A stretch of DNA of 64,000 nucleotides from Actinocorallia populi (GTDB lineage: Bacteria > Actinomycetota > Actinomycetes > Streptosporangiales > Streptosporangiaceae), in NCBI RefSeq assembly GCF_002995495.1, contig NZ_PVZV01000005.1:310001-374000 (forward strand), given 5' to 3'. Under the pieces are notes generated by a model that saw only the letters and a list, made by a program, of their open reading frames with translations, did no database searches and had not been told where the DNA came from. This document shows positions 23,773-32,497 of this stretch, one piece after another. Positions within the stretch are counted from its first letter, which is position 1. Each line of letters begins with the position of its first letter. Position numbers and translations under genes: made by a program.

Positions 23773-25106
23773 AGGGGAGAATCGGCCGCGGACGGCTCCT
23801 GGGATACGCGCTCGGCTCGGTCGGCACCGGCGTCTTCTCCACCACGCCGGGCCTGCTGCTCCTCTACTACCTCACCGACGTGATGGGCGTGCCCGCCGCG
23901 GTCGCGGGCGTCGCGCTCGTCCTGCCCAAGGCGTGGGACGTCCTGCTCAACCCCTACATCGGCACCCTCAGCGACCAGGAGGCCGTGCGCACCGGGCGCC
24001 GCACCCGGCTGCTGCTCCTGGGCGCGATCACCCTGCCCGTGCTGTTCGCGCTGATGTTCGCCGCGCCCGCGCACGGCACCGTCGCCGCGGTCTGGGTGAT
24101 GGCCGCCTTCCTGCTGGCGGCCAGCGCCTTCGCCGCCTTCCAGGTGCCCTACGTGGCGCTGCCCGCCGAGATCTCCGACCTGCCCGAGGAGCGCTCGCGG
24201 GCCATGGCCTGGCGGATCGTCGCGCTGACCGTCGGCATCCTGGTGGCCGGAGGCCTGGCCCCCGAACTGGTCGGGCTGGCCGGAGACGGGCGCGGCGGCT
24301 ACGCGGTGATGGGCGCGGTGATCGGCCTGCTCATGGGCGCGGCGATGCTGGCCGCGGCCCTGTCCACCCGCTGGATCGTCTCCCGGCCCGGCCCGAAGCC
24401 GCTGGGATTCGTCGCCGCGCTGCGCGTGGCGCGCGGCAACCGGCCGTTCTTCGCACTGCTCGGCGCGTTCGTCATGCAGTCGCTGGCCATCGCGGTGATG
24501 CTCGCCGGCGCCGCCTACGTCGCGGAGTACCGGCTGGGCGACGACGGGCTCACCTCGGTGCTGTTCGTCTGCCTCGTCGCGCCCAGCGCCCTGGCGGTCC
24601 CGGTGTGGAGCCGGCTGTCCCGGCGGTACGGCGCGGTGCCGTGCTACCTGCTGGCCGCCCTGCTCTTCGCCGCCGGGTCGCTCGCGCTCCACCCCGCGCT
24701 CACCGCCGGGGCCGCGGTCACCGCGTTCGCGCTGACCGGGCTGCTCGGCGTCTGCTACGCGGCGCTGCAACTGCTGCCGCTGTCCCTGCTCCCCGAGACC
24801 GTCCACGCCGACGCGGGACGGACCGGACACGCCCAGGCCGGGGCGTTCACCGGAACCTGGACGGCCGCCGAGACGGGCGCGATGGCGCTGGGCTCCGGCG
24901 TGTACTCGGCCGTCCTGGCGTTCACCGGTTTCCGCTCCGCCGAGGCCGGAACGGAGGTCGTCCAGGCCGAGGGCGCCCTGACCGGGCTCACCGCCGGGTT
25001 CGCCCTCGTCCCCGCCCTCCTGATGCTGGCCAGCGTCCCGCTGGTGCTCGCCTACCGGGCCCGCGCGCTGGCCCACCGAACCGAAGGAACCCCCGATGCT
25101 GCCTGA
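23769..25106 (+). CDS. MFS_2 / GPH-type transporter
   Basis: A 445-residue, 12-helix transporter of the glycoside-pentoside-hexuronide / MFSD2-like group: LLLLYYLTDVMGVPAAVAG, then KAWDVLLNPYIGTLSDQ (the GPH D-x-x-x-D/NP..G signature) and FQVPYVALPAEIS. In eukaryotes the related MFSD2A and Spns proteins move lysophospholipids and sphingosine-1-phosphate; in bacteria many move sugars. Being sandwiched between a TetR and a sphingosine-1-phosphate-lyase-like enzyme favours a lipid or amine phosphoester over a sugar, but this is inference. GTG 23769 overlaps the TetR stop by 4 bp; the 3' end overlaps the next gene by 11 bp. Confidence 0.85.
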   Translation: MKGRIGRGRLLGYALGSVGTGVFSTTPGLLLLYYLTDVMGVPAAVAGVALVLPKAWDVLLNPYIGTLSDQEAVRTGRRTRLLLLGAITLPVLFALMFAAPAHGTVAAVWVMAAFLLAASAFAAFQVPYVALPAEISDLPEERSRAMAWRIVALTVGILVAGGLAPELVGLAGDGRGGYAVMGAVIGLLMGAAMLAAALSTRWIVSRPGPKPLGFVAALRVARGNRPFFALLGAFVMQSLAIAVMLAGAAYVAEYRLGDDGLTSVLFVCLVAPSALAVPVWSRLSRRYGAVPCYLLAALLFAAGSLALHPALTAGAAVTAFALTGLLGVCYAALQLLPLSLLPETVHADAGRTGHAQAGAFTGTWTAAETGAMALGSGVYSAVLAFTGFRSAEAGTEVVQAEGALTGLTAGFALVPALLMLASVPLVLAYRARALAHRTEGTPDAA

Positions 25107-26538
25107 GAACGGACGCCCCGCCGAAGACCTGCTGGCCGAACTGGCCGCGCTGAAGGAGGCGGACCTGCCCGTCCACGGCGGCAAGGTGACGGCCTACGTC
25201 TACGACACCGGCCGCGCCGAGGTCCGCGACGCCGCCGCCCGCGCCTACATGCAGATGCTGGAGGTCAACTGCCTCGACCCCACGGCCTTCCCCAGCATCG
25301 TCGAGCTGGAGAAGCAGGTCGTCGGCGCGGTCGCGTCGAAGCTGGGCGGCGGCCCCGCGACACCGGGCGTCTTCACCAGCGGCGGCACCGAGTCGATCAT
25401 GCTGGCGGTGAAGTCCGCGCGGGACGCCCGTCCCGTCGCCCGCCCGCGCCTGGTCGTCCCGGTGACGGCGCACCCCGCCTTCCACAAGGCCGCGCACTAC
25501 CTGGGCCTCGACCTGGTCACCGTCCCGGTGGACACCACGACGTTCCGGGCCGACCCGGCCGCTATGGAGGCAGCCATCGACGAGGACGCCGCGAACACCG
25601 TCCTGGTCGCGGTGTCCGCGCCGTCCTACCCCCACGGCGTGATCGACCCCGTTCCCGAGGTGGCCGCCCTCGCCGCCGCCAGCGGCATCCCCTGCCACGT
25701 CGACGCCTGCGTGGGCGGATGGCTGCTGCCGTGGCTGCGCGACGCGGGGGAGGAGATCCCCCCGTTCGACCTCTCCGTACCGGGCGTCACGTCGATCTCC
25801 TGCGACCTGCACAAGTACGGCTACGCCCCCAAGGGCGCCTCCACCGTCCTGTACGCCGACGAGTCGCTGCGCCGCCACGCCTACTTCGCGTCCGCGGCCT
25901 GGCCCGGCTACACCGTCATCAACTCCACGGTCCAGAGCAGCAAGGGCGCCGGCCCGCTCGGCGGCGCCTGGGCGACGATGCAGGCGCTCGGCGAGTCCGG
26001 CTACCGCAGGCTGGCCGCCGACTCCGTCGCCGCCGCCCGCAAGATCATCTCGGGTGTGGCGGGCATCCCCGGCCTGCGCGTCCTGGGCGCTCCCGCGGCC
26101 TCCCTCGTCGCCATCGCCTCCGACGACCCGGCCCTCGACGTCTTCGTCCTGTCGGACAGGGCACGCGACCACGGCTGGCTCATCCAGCCGCAGCTCTCCT
26201 TCCCCGGCATCCCCGCCAACGTCCACCTGACCCTCACCGGCGTGAGCCTCGACGGCGTGGACGCCCTGCTCGAAGTGCTCGCCGAGGCCGCCGCCGAGGC
26301 CCGCGAGTGCGGCCCGCCCGCACTGCCCGACGGGCTGGTCGAGGCGCTCAAGGAACTGGACCTCGACACCGTCGACGACGCGGGCTTCGCCGCCCTGCTG
26401 GCCTCCGTCGGCGCCGACCCGGCGGGCGGCCCCGGCGGCATGGCCGTCGTCAACTCCGTCCTGGACGCCCTCCCCCCGCAGACCCGCGAGGGGCTTCTCA
26501 TCCGCTTCCTGTCCTCCCTCTACCGGACCTTCGACTGA
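25096..26538 (+). CDS. PLP-dependent lyase/decarboxylase, sphingosine-1-phosphate-lyase-like
   Basis: A 480-residue fold-type I PLP enzyme. FTSGGTESIMLAV binds the cofactor phosphate, CHVDACVGGWLLPW holds the ring-stacking and Asp203 contacts, and CDLHKYGYAPKGAS contains Schiff-base Lys240. The combination of HVDAC-GG and DLHKYGYAPKG is closer to sphingosine-1-phosphate lyase (aldehyde plus phosphoethanolamine products) than to glutamate or tyrosine decarboxylases. No membrane anchor is present, as in bacterial homologues. The last about 90 residues are an extra acidic C-terminal extension. Co-transcribed with the preceding transporter. Alternative: an amino acid decarboxylase of the same superfamily. 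Confidence 0.82.
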   Translation: MLPENGRPAEDLLAELAALKEADLPVHGGKVTAYVYDTGRAEVRDAAARAYMQMLEVNCLDPTAFPSIVELEKQVVGAVASKLGGGPATPGVFTSGGTESIMLAVKSARDARPVARPRLVVPVTAHPAFHKAAHYLGLDLVTVPVDTTTFRADPAAMEAAIDEDAANTVLVAVSAPSYPHGVIDPVPEVAALAAASGIPCHVDACVGGWLLPWLRDAGEEIPPFDLSVPGVTSISCDLHKYGYAPKGASTVLYADESLRRHAYFASAAWPGYTVINSTVQSSKGAGPLGGAWATMQALGESGYRRLAADSVAAARKIISGVAGIPGLRVLGAPAASLVAIASDDPALDVFVLSDRARDHGWLIQPQLSFPGIPANVHLTLTGVSLDGVDALLEVLAEAAAEARECGPPALPDGLVEALKELDLDTVDDAGFAALLASVGADPAGGPGGMAVVNSVLDALPPQTREGLLIRFLSSLYRTFD

Positions 26539-26548
26539 CGGCCCACGA

Positions 26549-26566
26549 ACGGACGTGGAAGTCCGT
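26549..26566 (+). terminator. Weak stem-loop after the PLP enzyme gene
   Basis: ACGGAC and GTCCGT flank the loop GTGGAA, 10 nt after the stop. It is a possible terminator; there is no T-run. Confidence 0.35.
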
Positions 26567-26640
26567 ATGCGCTGGTGGGGGGCTGAAAACCCGTCTCCGG
26601 GGAAGGGCCTGAAGAGGGTCTGCCGGGGGAGGGCGCAGGG

Positions 26641-28257
26641 ATGGGCCGGGCTGTCGAGGACGGGGAGAAGCGGGCCGGAGGGCTCGCGGCGGCGGGACGG
26701 GCGGTCGACGACCGCCTGGGCGCGGCCGGCTTCCTGAAGCGCAACATCGGGAAGGCGTTCCCCGACCACTGGACGTTCCTGCTGGGGGAACTGGCCCTGT
26801 ACTCGTTCCTCGTCCTGGTGGCGACGGGGATGTTCCTGATGCTGTTCTTCAAGCCGAGCATGGGAGAGGTCGTCTACGACGGCTCCTACGCGCCGCTGCG
26901 CGGAGTGAGGATGAGCGAGGCCTTCGCCTCGACCGTGCGCCTGTCGCTCGACGTGCGGGGCGGGCTGCTGCTCCGGCAGATCCACCACTGGGCGGCCCTG
27001 GTCTTCCTCGCGTCGATCTGCGTCCACCTCCTGCGGGTCTTCTTCACGGGCGCGTTCCGCAGGCCGCGCGAGGTGAACTGGCTGATCGGCGTCACCATGT
27101 TCGTGCTGGCGATCGCGGAGGGTTTCGCCGGGTACTCGCTGCCGGACGACCTGCTGTCGGGCACGGGGCTGCGCATCATGCAGGGGATCGTGTTGTCGAT
27201 CCCGGTGGCGGGCACCTACCTGAGCTTCTTCGTGTTCGGCGGTGAGTTCCCCGGCGAGGACTTCATCCCCCGGCTCTTCACCGTCCACATCCTGCTGCTC
27301 CCCGGGCTGCTGCTGGCGCTGGTCACCTTCCACCTGTCGATCGTGTGGCACCAGAAGCACACGCAGTGGCCCGGTCCGGGCGGCAGCGAGAGGAAGGTCT
27401 CCGGAGACCCGACCTATCCGGTGTTCCTCGCCAAGACGGTGGCGCTGCTGCTCTTCACGGTCGCCGTCCTCGCAGGGCTGGGGGCCTTCGCCCAGATCAA
27501 CCCGGTCTGGCTCTACGGGCCGTACGAGCCGAGCCAGGTCTCGTCGTACGCGCAGCCCGACTGGTACGTCGGCTTCCTGGAGGGCGCCCTGCGGATCATG
27601 CCTCCGTGGAGCACGACGGCGGCGGGGCACACGATCGCGTGGAACGTCCTCGTCCCGGCCGTGCTCCTGCCGGGCGCGTTCTTCACCCTCCTCGCGCTGT
27701 ACCCGTTCTTCGAACGGTGGGCGGTCGGCGACTGGCGGGTGCACAACCTGCTGGACCGCCCCCGGAACGCCGCGACGCGCACCGCCATCGGGGCGGCGGT
27801 GATCGCGTGGTACGGCAACCTGTGGGCGGCGGGCGGCGACGACGTGCTCTCCACCTACTTCCACATACCGGTCGAATGGCTCGTGTGGTTCTTCCGGGCG
27901 GGTTTCTTCCTCCTCCCCCTCCTGGCGTTCACGGTGACGCGGAGGTTGTGCCTGAGCCTGCAGCGGCGCGACCTGCGGACGTTCGAGGAGGGCTACGAGA
28001 CGTGCGTCCTGACGGGTACTCCCGAAGGGGAGTACGTCGCGCTGCACGCGAAGGCGGACGAGGAGCAGATGGCCGCCCTGGAGCCGCGGCACCCGAAGGA
28101 GCTGGAGGCGAGCGCCCCCGGCCTGTTCCCGCTGCCGACCCCGGACCGGTTCAAGGCGCGGGTCAGGTCCAGGGCGAACCGGTTCTACGTCGACTACCAG
28201 AACGAGGTGATCGGAGGAGGGCAGGGCCGCGGCTCGGGCGGCGGGATCCCCGAATGA
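26641..28257 (+). CDS. qcrB: Cytochrome b subunit (QcrB-like), orphan copy
   Basis: A 538-residue actinobacterial cytochrome b of the bc1 (bcc) menaquinol oxidase. Haem ligands are His115/His129 in HHWAALVFLASICVHLLR and His216/His231 in FTVHILLLPGLLLALVTFH. The quinol-site motif is PDWY (QPDWYVGFLEGALRIMPP), the actinobacterial form of PEWY. ATG 26641 follows a GGAGGG. Unlike the housekeeping locus, no qcrC or qcrA genes are adjacent; the next gene, on the opposite strand and 2 bp away, is cytochrome oxidase subunit I. It is probably a second, duplicated copy. Confidence 0.92.
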   Translation: MGRAVEDGEKRAGGLAAAGRAVDDRLGAAGFLKRNIGKAFPDHWTFLLGELALYSFLVLVATGMFLMLFFKPSMGEVVYDGSYAPLRGVRMSEAFASTVRLSLDVRGGLLLRQIHHWAALVFLASICVHLLRVFFTGAFRRPREVNWLIGVTMFVLAIAEGFAGYSLPDDLLSGTGLRIMQGIVLSIPVAGTYLSFFVFGGEFPGEDFIPRLFTVHILLLPGLLLALVTFHLSIVWHQKHTQWPGPGGSERKVSGDPTYPVFLAKTVALLLFTVAVLAGLGAFAQINPVWLYGPYEPSQVSSYAQPDWYVGFLEGALRIMPPWSTTAAGHTIAWNVLVPAVLLPGAFFTLLALYPFFERWAVGDWRVHNLLDRPRNAATRTAIGAAVIAWYGNLWAAGGDDVLSTYFHIPVEWLVWFFRAGFFLLPLLAFTVTRRLCLSLQRRDLRTFEEGYETCVLTGTPEGEYVALHAKADEEQMAALEPRHPKELEASAPGLFPLPTPDRFKARVRSRANRFYVDYQNEVIGGGQGRGSGGGIPE

Positions 28258-28259
28258 GC

Positions 28260-29927
28260 TCAACCCGACCCGGGCGGCCGCCGGCCCGGGAGCTCCCGCA
28301 GCCCGAAGTGCAGGTCGAAGGCCGGACGGCTGGTGCGGATCGGCGGGATCACCCGGAAGTTGTGGCGGGGCGGCGGGCATGAGGTCGCCCACTCCAGGGA
28401 GCCGCCCGCGCCCCACGGGTCGTCGGTCCCCACCCTGGTCCCGTGCCGGTGGGTGCGCCAGACGTTCCACAGGAACGCGAAGGTCGAGGCGCCCAGGACG
28501 AACGAGCCGAGCGACGAGACGGCGTTCAGGGCGGTGAACTCCCCGGCGTAGTCGGCATAACGCCGGGGCATCCCCTGCACGCCGAGCAGGTGGTGCACCA
28601 GGAAGGTCGTCTGGAAGCCGAAGAACAGCGTCCAGAAATGGATCTTCCCCCAGCGCTCGTCGAGCCGCTTGCCCGTCATCTTCGGCCACCAGAAGTAGAA
28701 GCCGCCGAACATCGCGAAGACGACCGTCCCGAACAGCACGTAGTGCAGGTGGCCGACGACGAAGTAGCTGTCGGTGGCGTGGAAGTCCAGGGGCGGCGAG
28801 GCGACGATGACGCCGGTGAGCCCGCCGAACAGGAAGGTGACGAGGAATCCGATGGCGAACAGCATCGGAGTCTCGAAGGTGAGGTGGCCCCGCCACATCG
28901 TGCCGATCCAGTTGAAGAACTTCAGGCCGGTCGGGACGGCGATGAGGAACGACATGAAGGAGAAGAACGGCAGCAGCACGGCCCCGGTGGCGAACATGTG
29001 GTGCGCCCACACGGTCATCGACAGGCCGGTGATCGCGATGGTCGCGCCGACCATGCCCTTGTAGCCGAACAGCGGTTTGCGGCTGAACACCGGGAGGATC
29101 TCGGTGACGATGCCGAAGAAGGGCAGCGCCACGATGTAGACCTCCGGATGGCCGAAGAACCAGAACAGGTGCTGCCACAGGAGCGCGCCCCCGCTCGCCG
29201 CGTCGTAGACGTGCGCGCCGAGCCTGCGGTCGGCGAACAGGACGAGCAGCGCCGCCGTCAGGACCGGGAAGGACAACAACACCATCAGACTGGTGAACAG
29301 GACGTTCCACGTGAAGATCGGCACCCGGAACATCACCATGCCGGGCGCGCGCATCCACACGACGGTGGTGACGAGGTTGACCGACGTGAGGATCGTCCCG
29401 GCCCCCGACAGGACCAGACCCATGATCCACAGGTCGCCGCCCACCCCGGGGGAGTGGGCCCCGTCGGACAGCGGCGTGTAACCCGTCCAGCCGAAGGCCG
29501 CGGCGCCGCCGGGCGTGAGGAACCCGGCCAGCACCAGGAGCCCGCCGAACAGGAACAGGTAGTAGCTGAGGGTGTTGAGCCGGGGGAACGCCACGTCGGG
29601 CGCCCCGATCTGCAGCGGCACCAGGAAGTTGGCGAACCCGGCGAACATCGGTGTCGCGAACAGCAGCAGCATCACTGTCCCGTGCACGGTGAAGAGCTGG
29701 TTGTAGCGGTCGGGGGAGACCACCTGCATGCCCGGCTCGAGCAGCTCCGCCCGCATCACCATCGCCATCAGCCCGGCGGCCAGGAACATCACGAACGCCG
29801 TGCCGAGATAGAGGTGGCCCACCACCTTGTGGTCGGTGGTCGTCAGGACGTCGCCCAGCCGCGTGCCCTTGCGGTGCCCCTCCAGCGCGCGGCGCAGGCT
29901 CGGCGCCCACGGTCCGGTCGCGGTCAT
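28260..29927 (-). CDS. ctaD: Cytochrome c oxidase subunit I (CtaD), orphan copy
   Basis: A 555-residue haem-copper oxidase subunit I. It contains [16 protein letters not shown] (low-spin haem His), [10 protein letters not shown] (CuB His cross-linked to Tyr), [10 protein letters not shown] (two further CuB ligands) and [12 protein letters not shown] (haem a3 and a ligands), plus K-channel residues, so it is expected to be catalytic in the aa3 oxidase. The gene converges on the cytochrome b gene with 2 bp between stop codons. No subunit II, III or haem-a synthase gene is nearby, so it likely pairs with subunits encoded elsewhere or forms an alternative oxidase. Confidence 0.95.
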   Translation of the reverse strand: MTATGPWAPSLRRALEGHRKGTRLGDVLTTTDHKVVGHLYLGTAFVMFLAAGLMAMVMRAELLEPGMQVVSPDRYNQLFTVHGTVMLLLFATPMFAGFANFLVPLQIGAPDVAFPRLNTLSYYLFLFGGLLVLAGFLTPGGAAAFGWTGYTPLSDGAHSPGVGGDLWIMGLVLSGAGTILTSVNLVTTVVWMRAPGMVMFRVPIFTWNVLFTSLMVLLSFPVLTAALLVLFADRRLGAHVYDAASGGALLWQHLFWFFGHPEVYIVALPFFGIVTEILPVFSRKPLFGYKGMVGATIAITGLSMTVWAHHMFATGAVLLPFFSFMSFLIAVPTGLKFFNWIGTMWRGHLTFETPMLFAIGFLVTFLFGGLTGVIVASPPLDFHATDSYFVVGHLHYVLFGTVVFAMFGGFYFWWPKMTGKRLDERWGKIHFWTLFFGFQTTFLVHHLLGVQGMPRRYADYAGEFTALNAVSSLGSFVLGASTFAFLWNVWRTHRHGTRVGTDDPWGAGGSLEWATSCPPPRHNFRVIPPIRTSRPAFDLHFGLRELPGRRPPGSG

Positions 29928-30040
29928 CTTCCCTCGTCTCGTCGCCCACGTCGATCAGCTGTCCTACCCGCCGCCGCGACGCGACGAAATGAAGCGATGG
30001 CCAAGAATCGGCTCCCGTCCCGGCCTTCGCCCCCGAAAGC

Positions 30041-30063
30041 GCGCCCCCGCCCGGCGGGGGCGC
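30041..30063. terminator. Strong GC hairpin downstream of the desaturase gene
   Basis: GCGCCCCCGC (30041-30050) and GCGGGGGCGC (30054-30063) form a perfect 10-bp stem with a 3-nt loop, 34 bp past the desaturase stop and before the ctaD promoter region. The 170-bp gap otherwise shows nothing clear. Confidence 0.6.
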
Positions 30064-30097
30064 GGCCCGTGCCGTCCGGGGGGTCCCCTCCGGTCGT

Positions 30098-31054
30098 TCA
30101 GGCGGCCTTGGCGGAGGGGTCCGCCGGGGTGTCGGCGAGGCGGGCCGCGAGGCGTGCGGGGTCGGGCCAGCGGACGTCGCGGGCCCAGCCGAGGCGCTCC
30201 AGGGCGCGGATGAGGACGGCGCTGGGGTCGTGGTGGCCCTTGAGGACCCCGTGGCGGGCGCAGGTGGGCTCGGCGTGGTGCCAGTTGTGCCAGCCCTCGC
30301 CGAAGGTGAGCAGGGCGACCCAGCGCAGGTCGGTGGACCGGTCGCGGGTGGTGAAGGGGCGGTCGCCGAAGCTGTGCGCGAGGGAGTTCACCGACCAGGT
30401 CACATGGTGGACCACCGCGTAGCGGACCAGGCCGCCCCAGAAGAGCGCCGACCAGAAGCCCGCCCACGACTGGGACAGCACGCCGCCCAGCGCCGCGGGC
30501 AGCAGGAACGAGGCGGCCGCGACGAGCGGGTAGGCGGCGTCCAGCCGCCGGATGCCGGGGTCGGCCAGCAGGTCGGGCGCCCAGTGCGCGCGGCTGGAAC
30601 GGCGGCGCGCGGTGTAGAACCAGCCGGCCTGGGCGTGCAGCAGGCCCCGGAGCAGGCCGAGGCCGCTCTCGCCGTACGCCCAGGGCGAGTGCGGGTCGCC
30701 GGGCCCGTCGGAGTACTTGTGGTGGCGCCGGTGCTCGGCGACCCACAGCGTCACCGGCCCCTGGAGCGCGAGGCCGCCCGCGACGGCCAGGGCGGCGCGG
30801 ACCGGCCGCGCGCACTTGAACGACCGGTGGGTGAGCAGGCGGTGGTAGCCGACGCTGATCCCGAAGATGCTCACCGTGTACATGACCAGGAAGATCATCA
30901 GATCGCGCGGGCCGACGCCCCGTCCCCAGGCGGCGCACACCGCCGCGCCGAGCGCCAGCAGGGGCAGCACGACGAGCACCAGCAGGTACGCGTGCCGGCG
31001 TGCATGCGAGACGGGGAGCGTCCCCCGCACGTCCGGCTCGGGCGTGTCGGACAT
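30098..31054 (-). CDS. Fatty acyl-CoA/lipid delta-9-type desaturase
   Basis: A 318-residue membrane di-iron desaturase. The three histidine boxes are present: HRLLTH, EHRRHHKYSD and WHNWHHAEP; four membrane helices alternate with them. It inserts a cis double bond (usually delta-9) into acyl-CoA or lipid-bound acyl chains using O2 and an electron donor; no fused cytochrome b5 domain is seen. ATG 31054 follows GGGAGG. It is divergent from the P450-dioxygenase-lipase operon across 195 bp. That context suggests it may supply the unsaturated fatty acid that the dioxygenase would oxidise, although a housekeeping role is equally possible. Confidence 0.93.
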   Translation of the reverse strand: MSDTPEPDVRGTLPVSHARRHAYLLVLVVLPLLALGAAVCAAWGRGVGPRDLMIFLVMYTVSIFGISVGYHRLLTHRSFKCARPVRAALAVAGGLALQGPVTLWVAEHRRHHKYSDGPGDPHSPWAYGESGLGLLRGLLHAQAGWFYTARRRSSRAHWAPDLLADPGIRRLDAAYPLVAAASFLLPAALGGVLSQSWAGFWSALFWGGLVRYAVVHHVTWSVNSLAHSFGDRPFTTRDRSTDLRWVALLTFGEGWHNWHHAEPTCARHGVLKGHHDPSAVLIRALERLGWARDVRWPDPARLAARLADTPADPSAKAA

Positions 31055-31179
31055 CGAGGCCTCCCGGGAGCGCGGTCGTGACCCCATTCGACCCGGGAGG
31101 CATGACGGTCGGTAGTGGCGGGAGGTGCATGAAAGTCTCACCTGGGGAATCTAGTTGCCTACTCTTCGTGTTTCCGGGC

Positions 31180-31209
31180 TTGCGACCTGCGCGATCATCT
31201 GCTTACTCT
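31180..31209 (+). promoter_or_regulatory. Putative promoter of the P450-dioxygenase operon
   Basis: TTGCGA (31180-31185) and TACTCT (31204-31209) are spaced by 18 bp and lie about 40 nt before the P450 start. TACTCT also occurs at 31160-31165. Prediction from pattern only. Confidence 0.4.
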
Positions 31210-31249
31210 CTGGCTCCGGTCGATCACAGTCCCCCGCGTGGAGGCCAGC

Positions 31250-32497
31250 ATGCACACCGACGGTTACCTCGCCCGGTACGACGCGCTCCAGCAGGCCGAC
31301 CCCGCGGCGGCGCTCATGCTCCTGGCGGGCTGGCTGCGCACCGACTGGCGGCCCCTGTTCGCCGAGCTCCGCGCCCGCAGACCCGTCCTGACCACCCCGG
31401 CGTTCACCCTCGTCACCCGCCACGCGGACGTCACCGAGGTGCTGTCCCGCCCGGCCTCCTTCACCGTGGGCGCCTACACGGCGCCCATGGAGACCGCGCT
31501 GGGCGGCCCCGTCATGCTCACCCGCGACGCCACCCCGATGAACTGGCGGGAGAAGGGCCTCATGCAGGTCGTGCTCGCCCCCGAGGACGTCCCCGGGCTG
31601 CGCGCGCTCACCGGGGAGCTCGCCGACGCGGCGCTCGACGCGGCGGGCGGTGCGATCGACGTGGTCGGCTCCCTGTTCCGCGCCGTCCCGCTGGCCGTGT
31701 GCGCCCGGTACTTCGGCTTCCCCGGGCCCGACCCGCGGACGCTCTCCCGCTGGTCCCGCGCCGTCATGACCGACGTCACCGCCAACCTCGCCGGCGACCC
31801 CGCGATCCGCGCGGCGTCCGCCGAGGCGGGCGCGGAGATGATGGCCTACCTCCGCGGCCTCGTGGCCGACCGCCGCGCCGGCCCGGAGGGCGCCGACGTC
31901 CTCGGCCGGCTCGTGCGCACCCGGCTGCCCGCCGAGTTGGGCTTCGACGACGAGCGGATCGCCGTCAACACCGCCGGGCTCCTCCTGGGCTTCGTGGAGA
32001 ACGCCGCAGGGTCGATGACGAACGTGCTCGACCACCTCCTGGCCCATCCCCCGCTGCTGGAGCGGGCCGCCGATGCCGCCCGCGACCCCGAGCGCTTCGA
32101 GCCCCACGTCTGGGAGGCCCTGCGGTTCGACCCCTTCCTCAAGATGATCGTCCGTTTCTGCGTCCGCGAGCACGCCCTGCCCTCGGGGGCGGTGGTCCCG
32201 GCCGGCGGGCTCGTGCTGGCCGCGGTCGCCTCGGCGATGGACGACGAGGCGGCGGTCGAGGAGCCGGAGTCCTTCCGGCTCGACCGGCCCGGACACACCC
32301 TGCTGCACTTCGGGCACGGCCCGCACGCCTGCGTCGGCGTCCACCCCGGCCGCACCGTCGTCACCGAGACGCTGCGCAGGCTGCTGCTGCGGCCGGGCCT
32401 GCGGTCGGGCGGCGAGACCGTCCGCGACCGGGGGATCTTCCCCGACCGCCGCATCCTGCATCTGGACGCCCCCGCATGGAAGGAATCCCGGGTTTGA
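31250..32497 (+). CDS. Cytochrome P450 lacking the I-helix threonine
   Basis: A 415-residue P450. The haem loop is FGHGPHACVG with ligand Cys361; ExxR is Glu289-Arg292 (WEALRFDP). The I-helix reads AGLLLGFVENAAGS, so the usual acid-Thr pair that delivers protons for O2 activation is absent, as in P450s that rearrange hydroperoxides (CYP74, the P450 half of linoleate diol synthases). ATG 31250 has GGAGG 5 nt upstream; GTG 31238 is an alternative. It overlaps the haem dioxygenase gene by 22 bp. Predicted role: isomerisation or dehydration of a fatty acid hydroperoxide made by the next protein; a conventional monooxygenase role is less likely. Confidence 0.88.
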   Translation: MHTDGYLARYDALQQADPAAALMLLAGWLRTDWRPLFAELRARRPVLTTPAFTLVTRHADVTEVLSRPASFTVGAYTAPMETALGGPVMLTRDATPMNWREKGLMQVVLAPEDVPGLRALTGELADAALDAAGGAIDVVGSLFRAVPLAVCARYFGFPGPDPRTLSRWSRAVMTDVTANLAGDPAIRAASAEAGAEMMAYLRGLVADRRAGPEGADVLGRLVRTRLPAELGFDDERIAVNTAGLLLGFVENAAGSMTNVLDHLLAHPPLLERAADAARDPERFEPHVWEALRFDPFLKMIVRFCVREHALPSGAVVPAGGLVLAAVASAMDDEAAVEEPESFRLDRPGHTLLHFGHGPHACVGVHPGRTVVTETLRRLLLRPGLRSGGETVRDRGIFPDRRILHLDAPAWKESRV

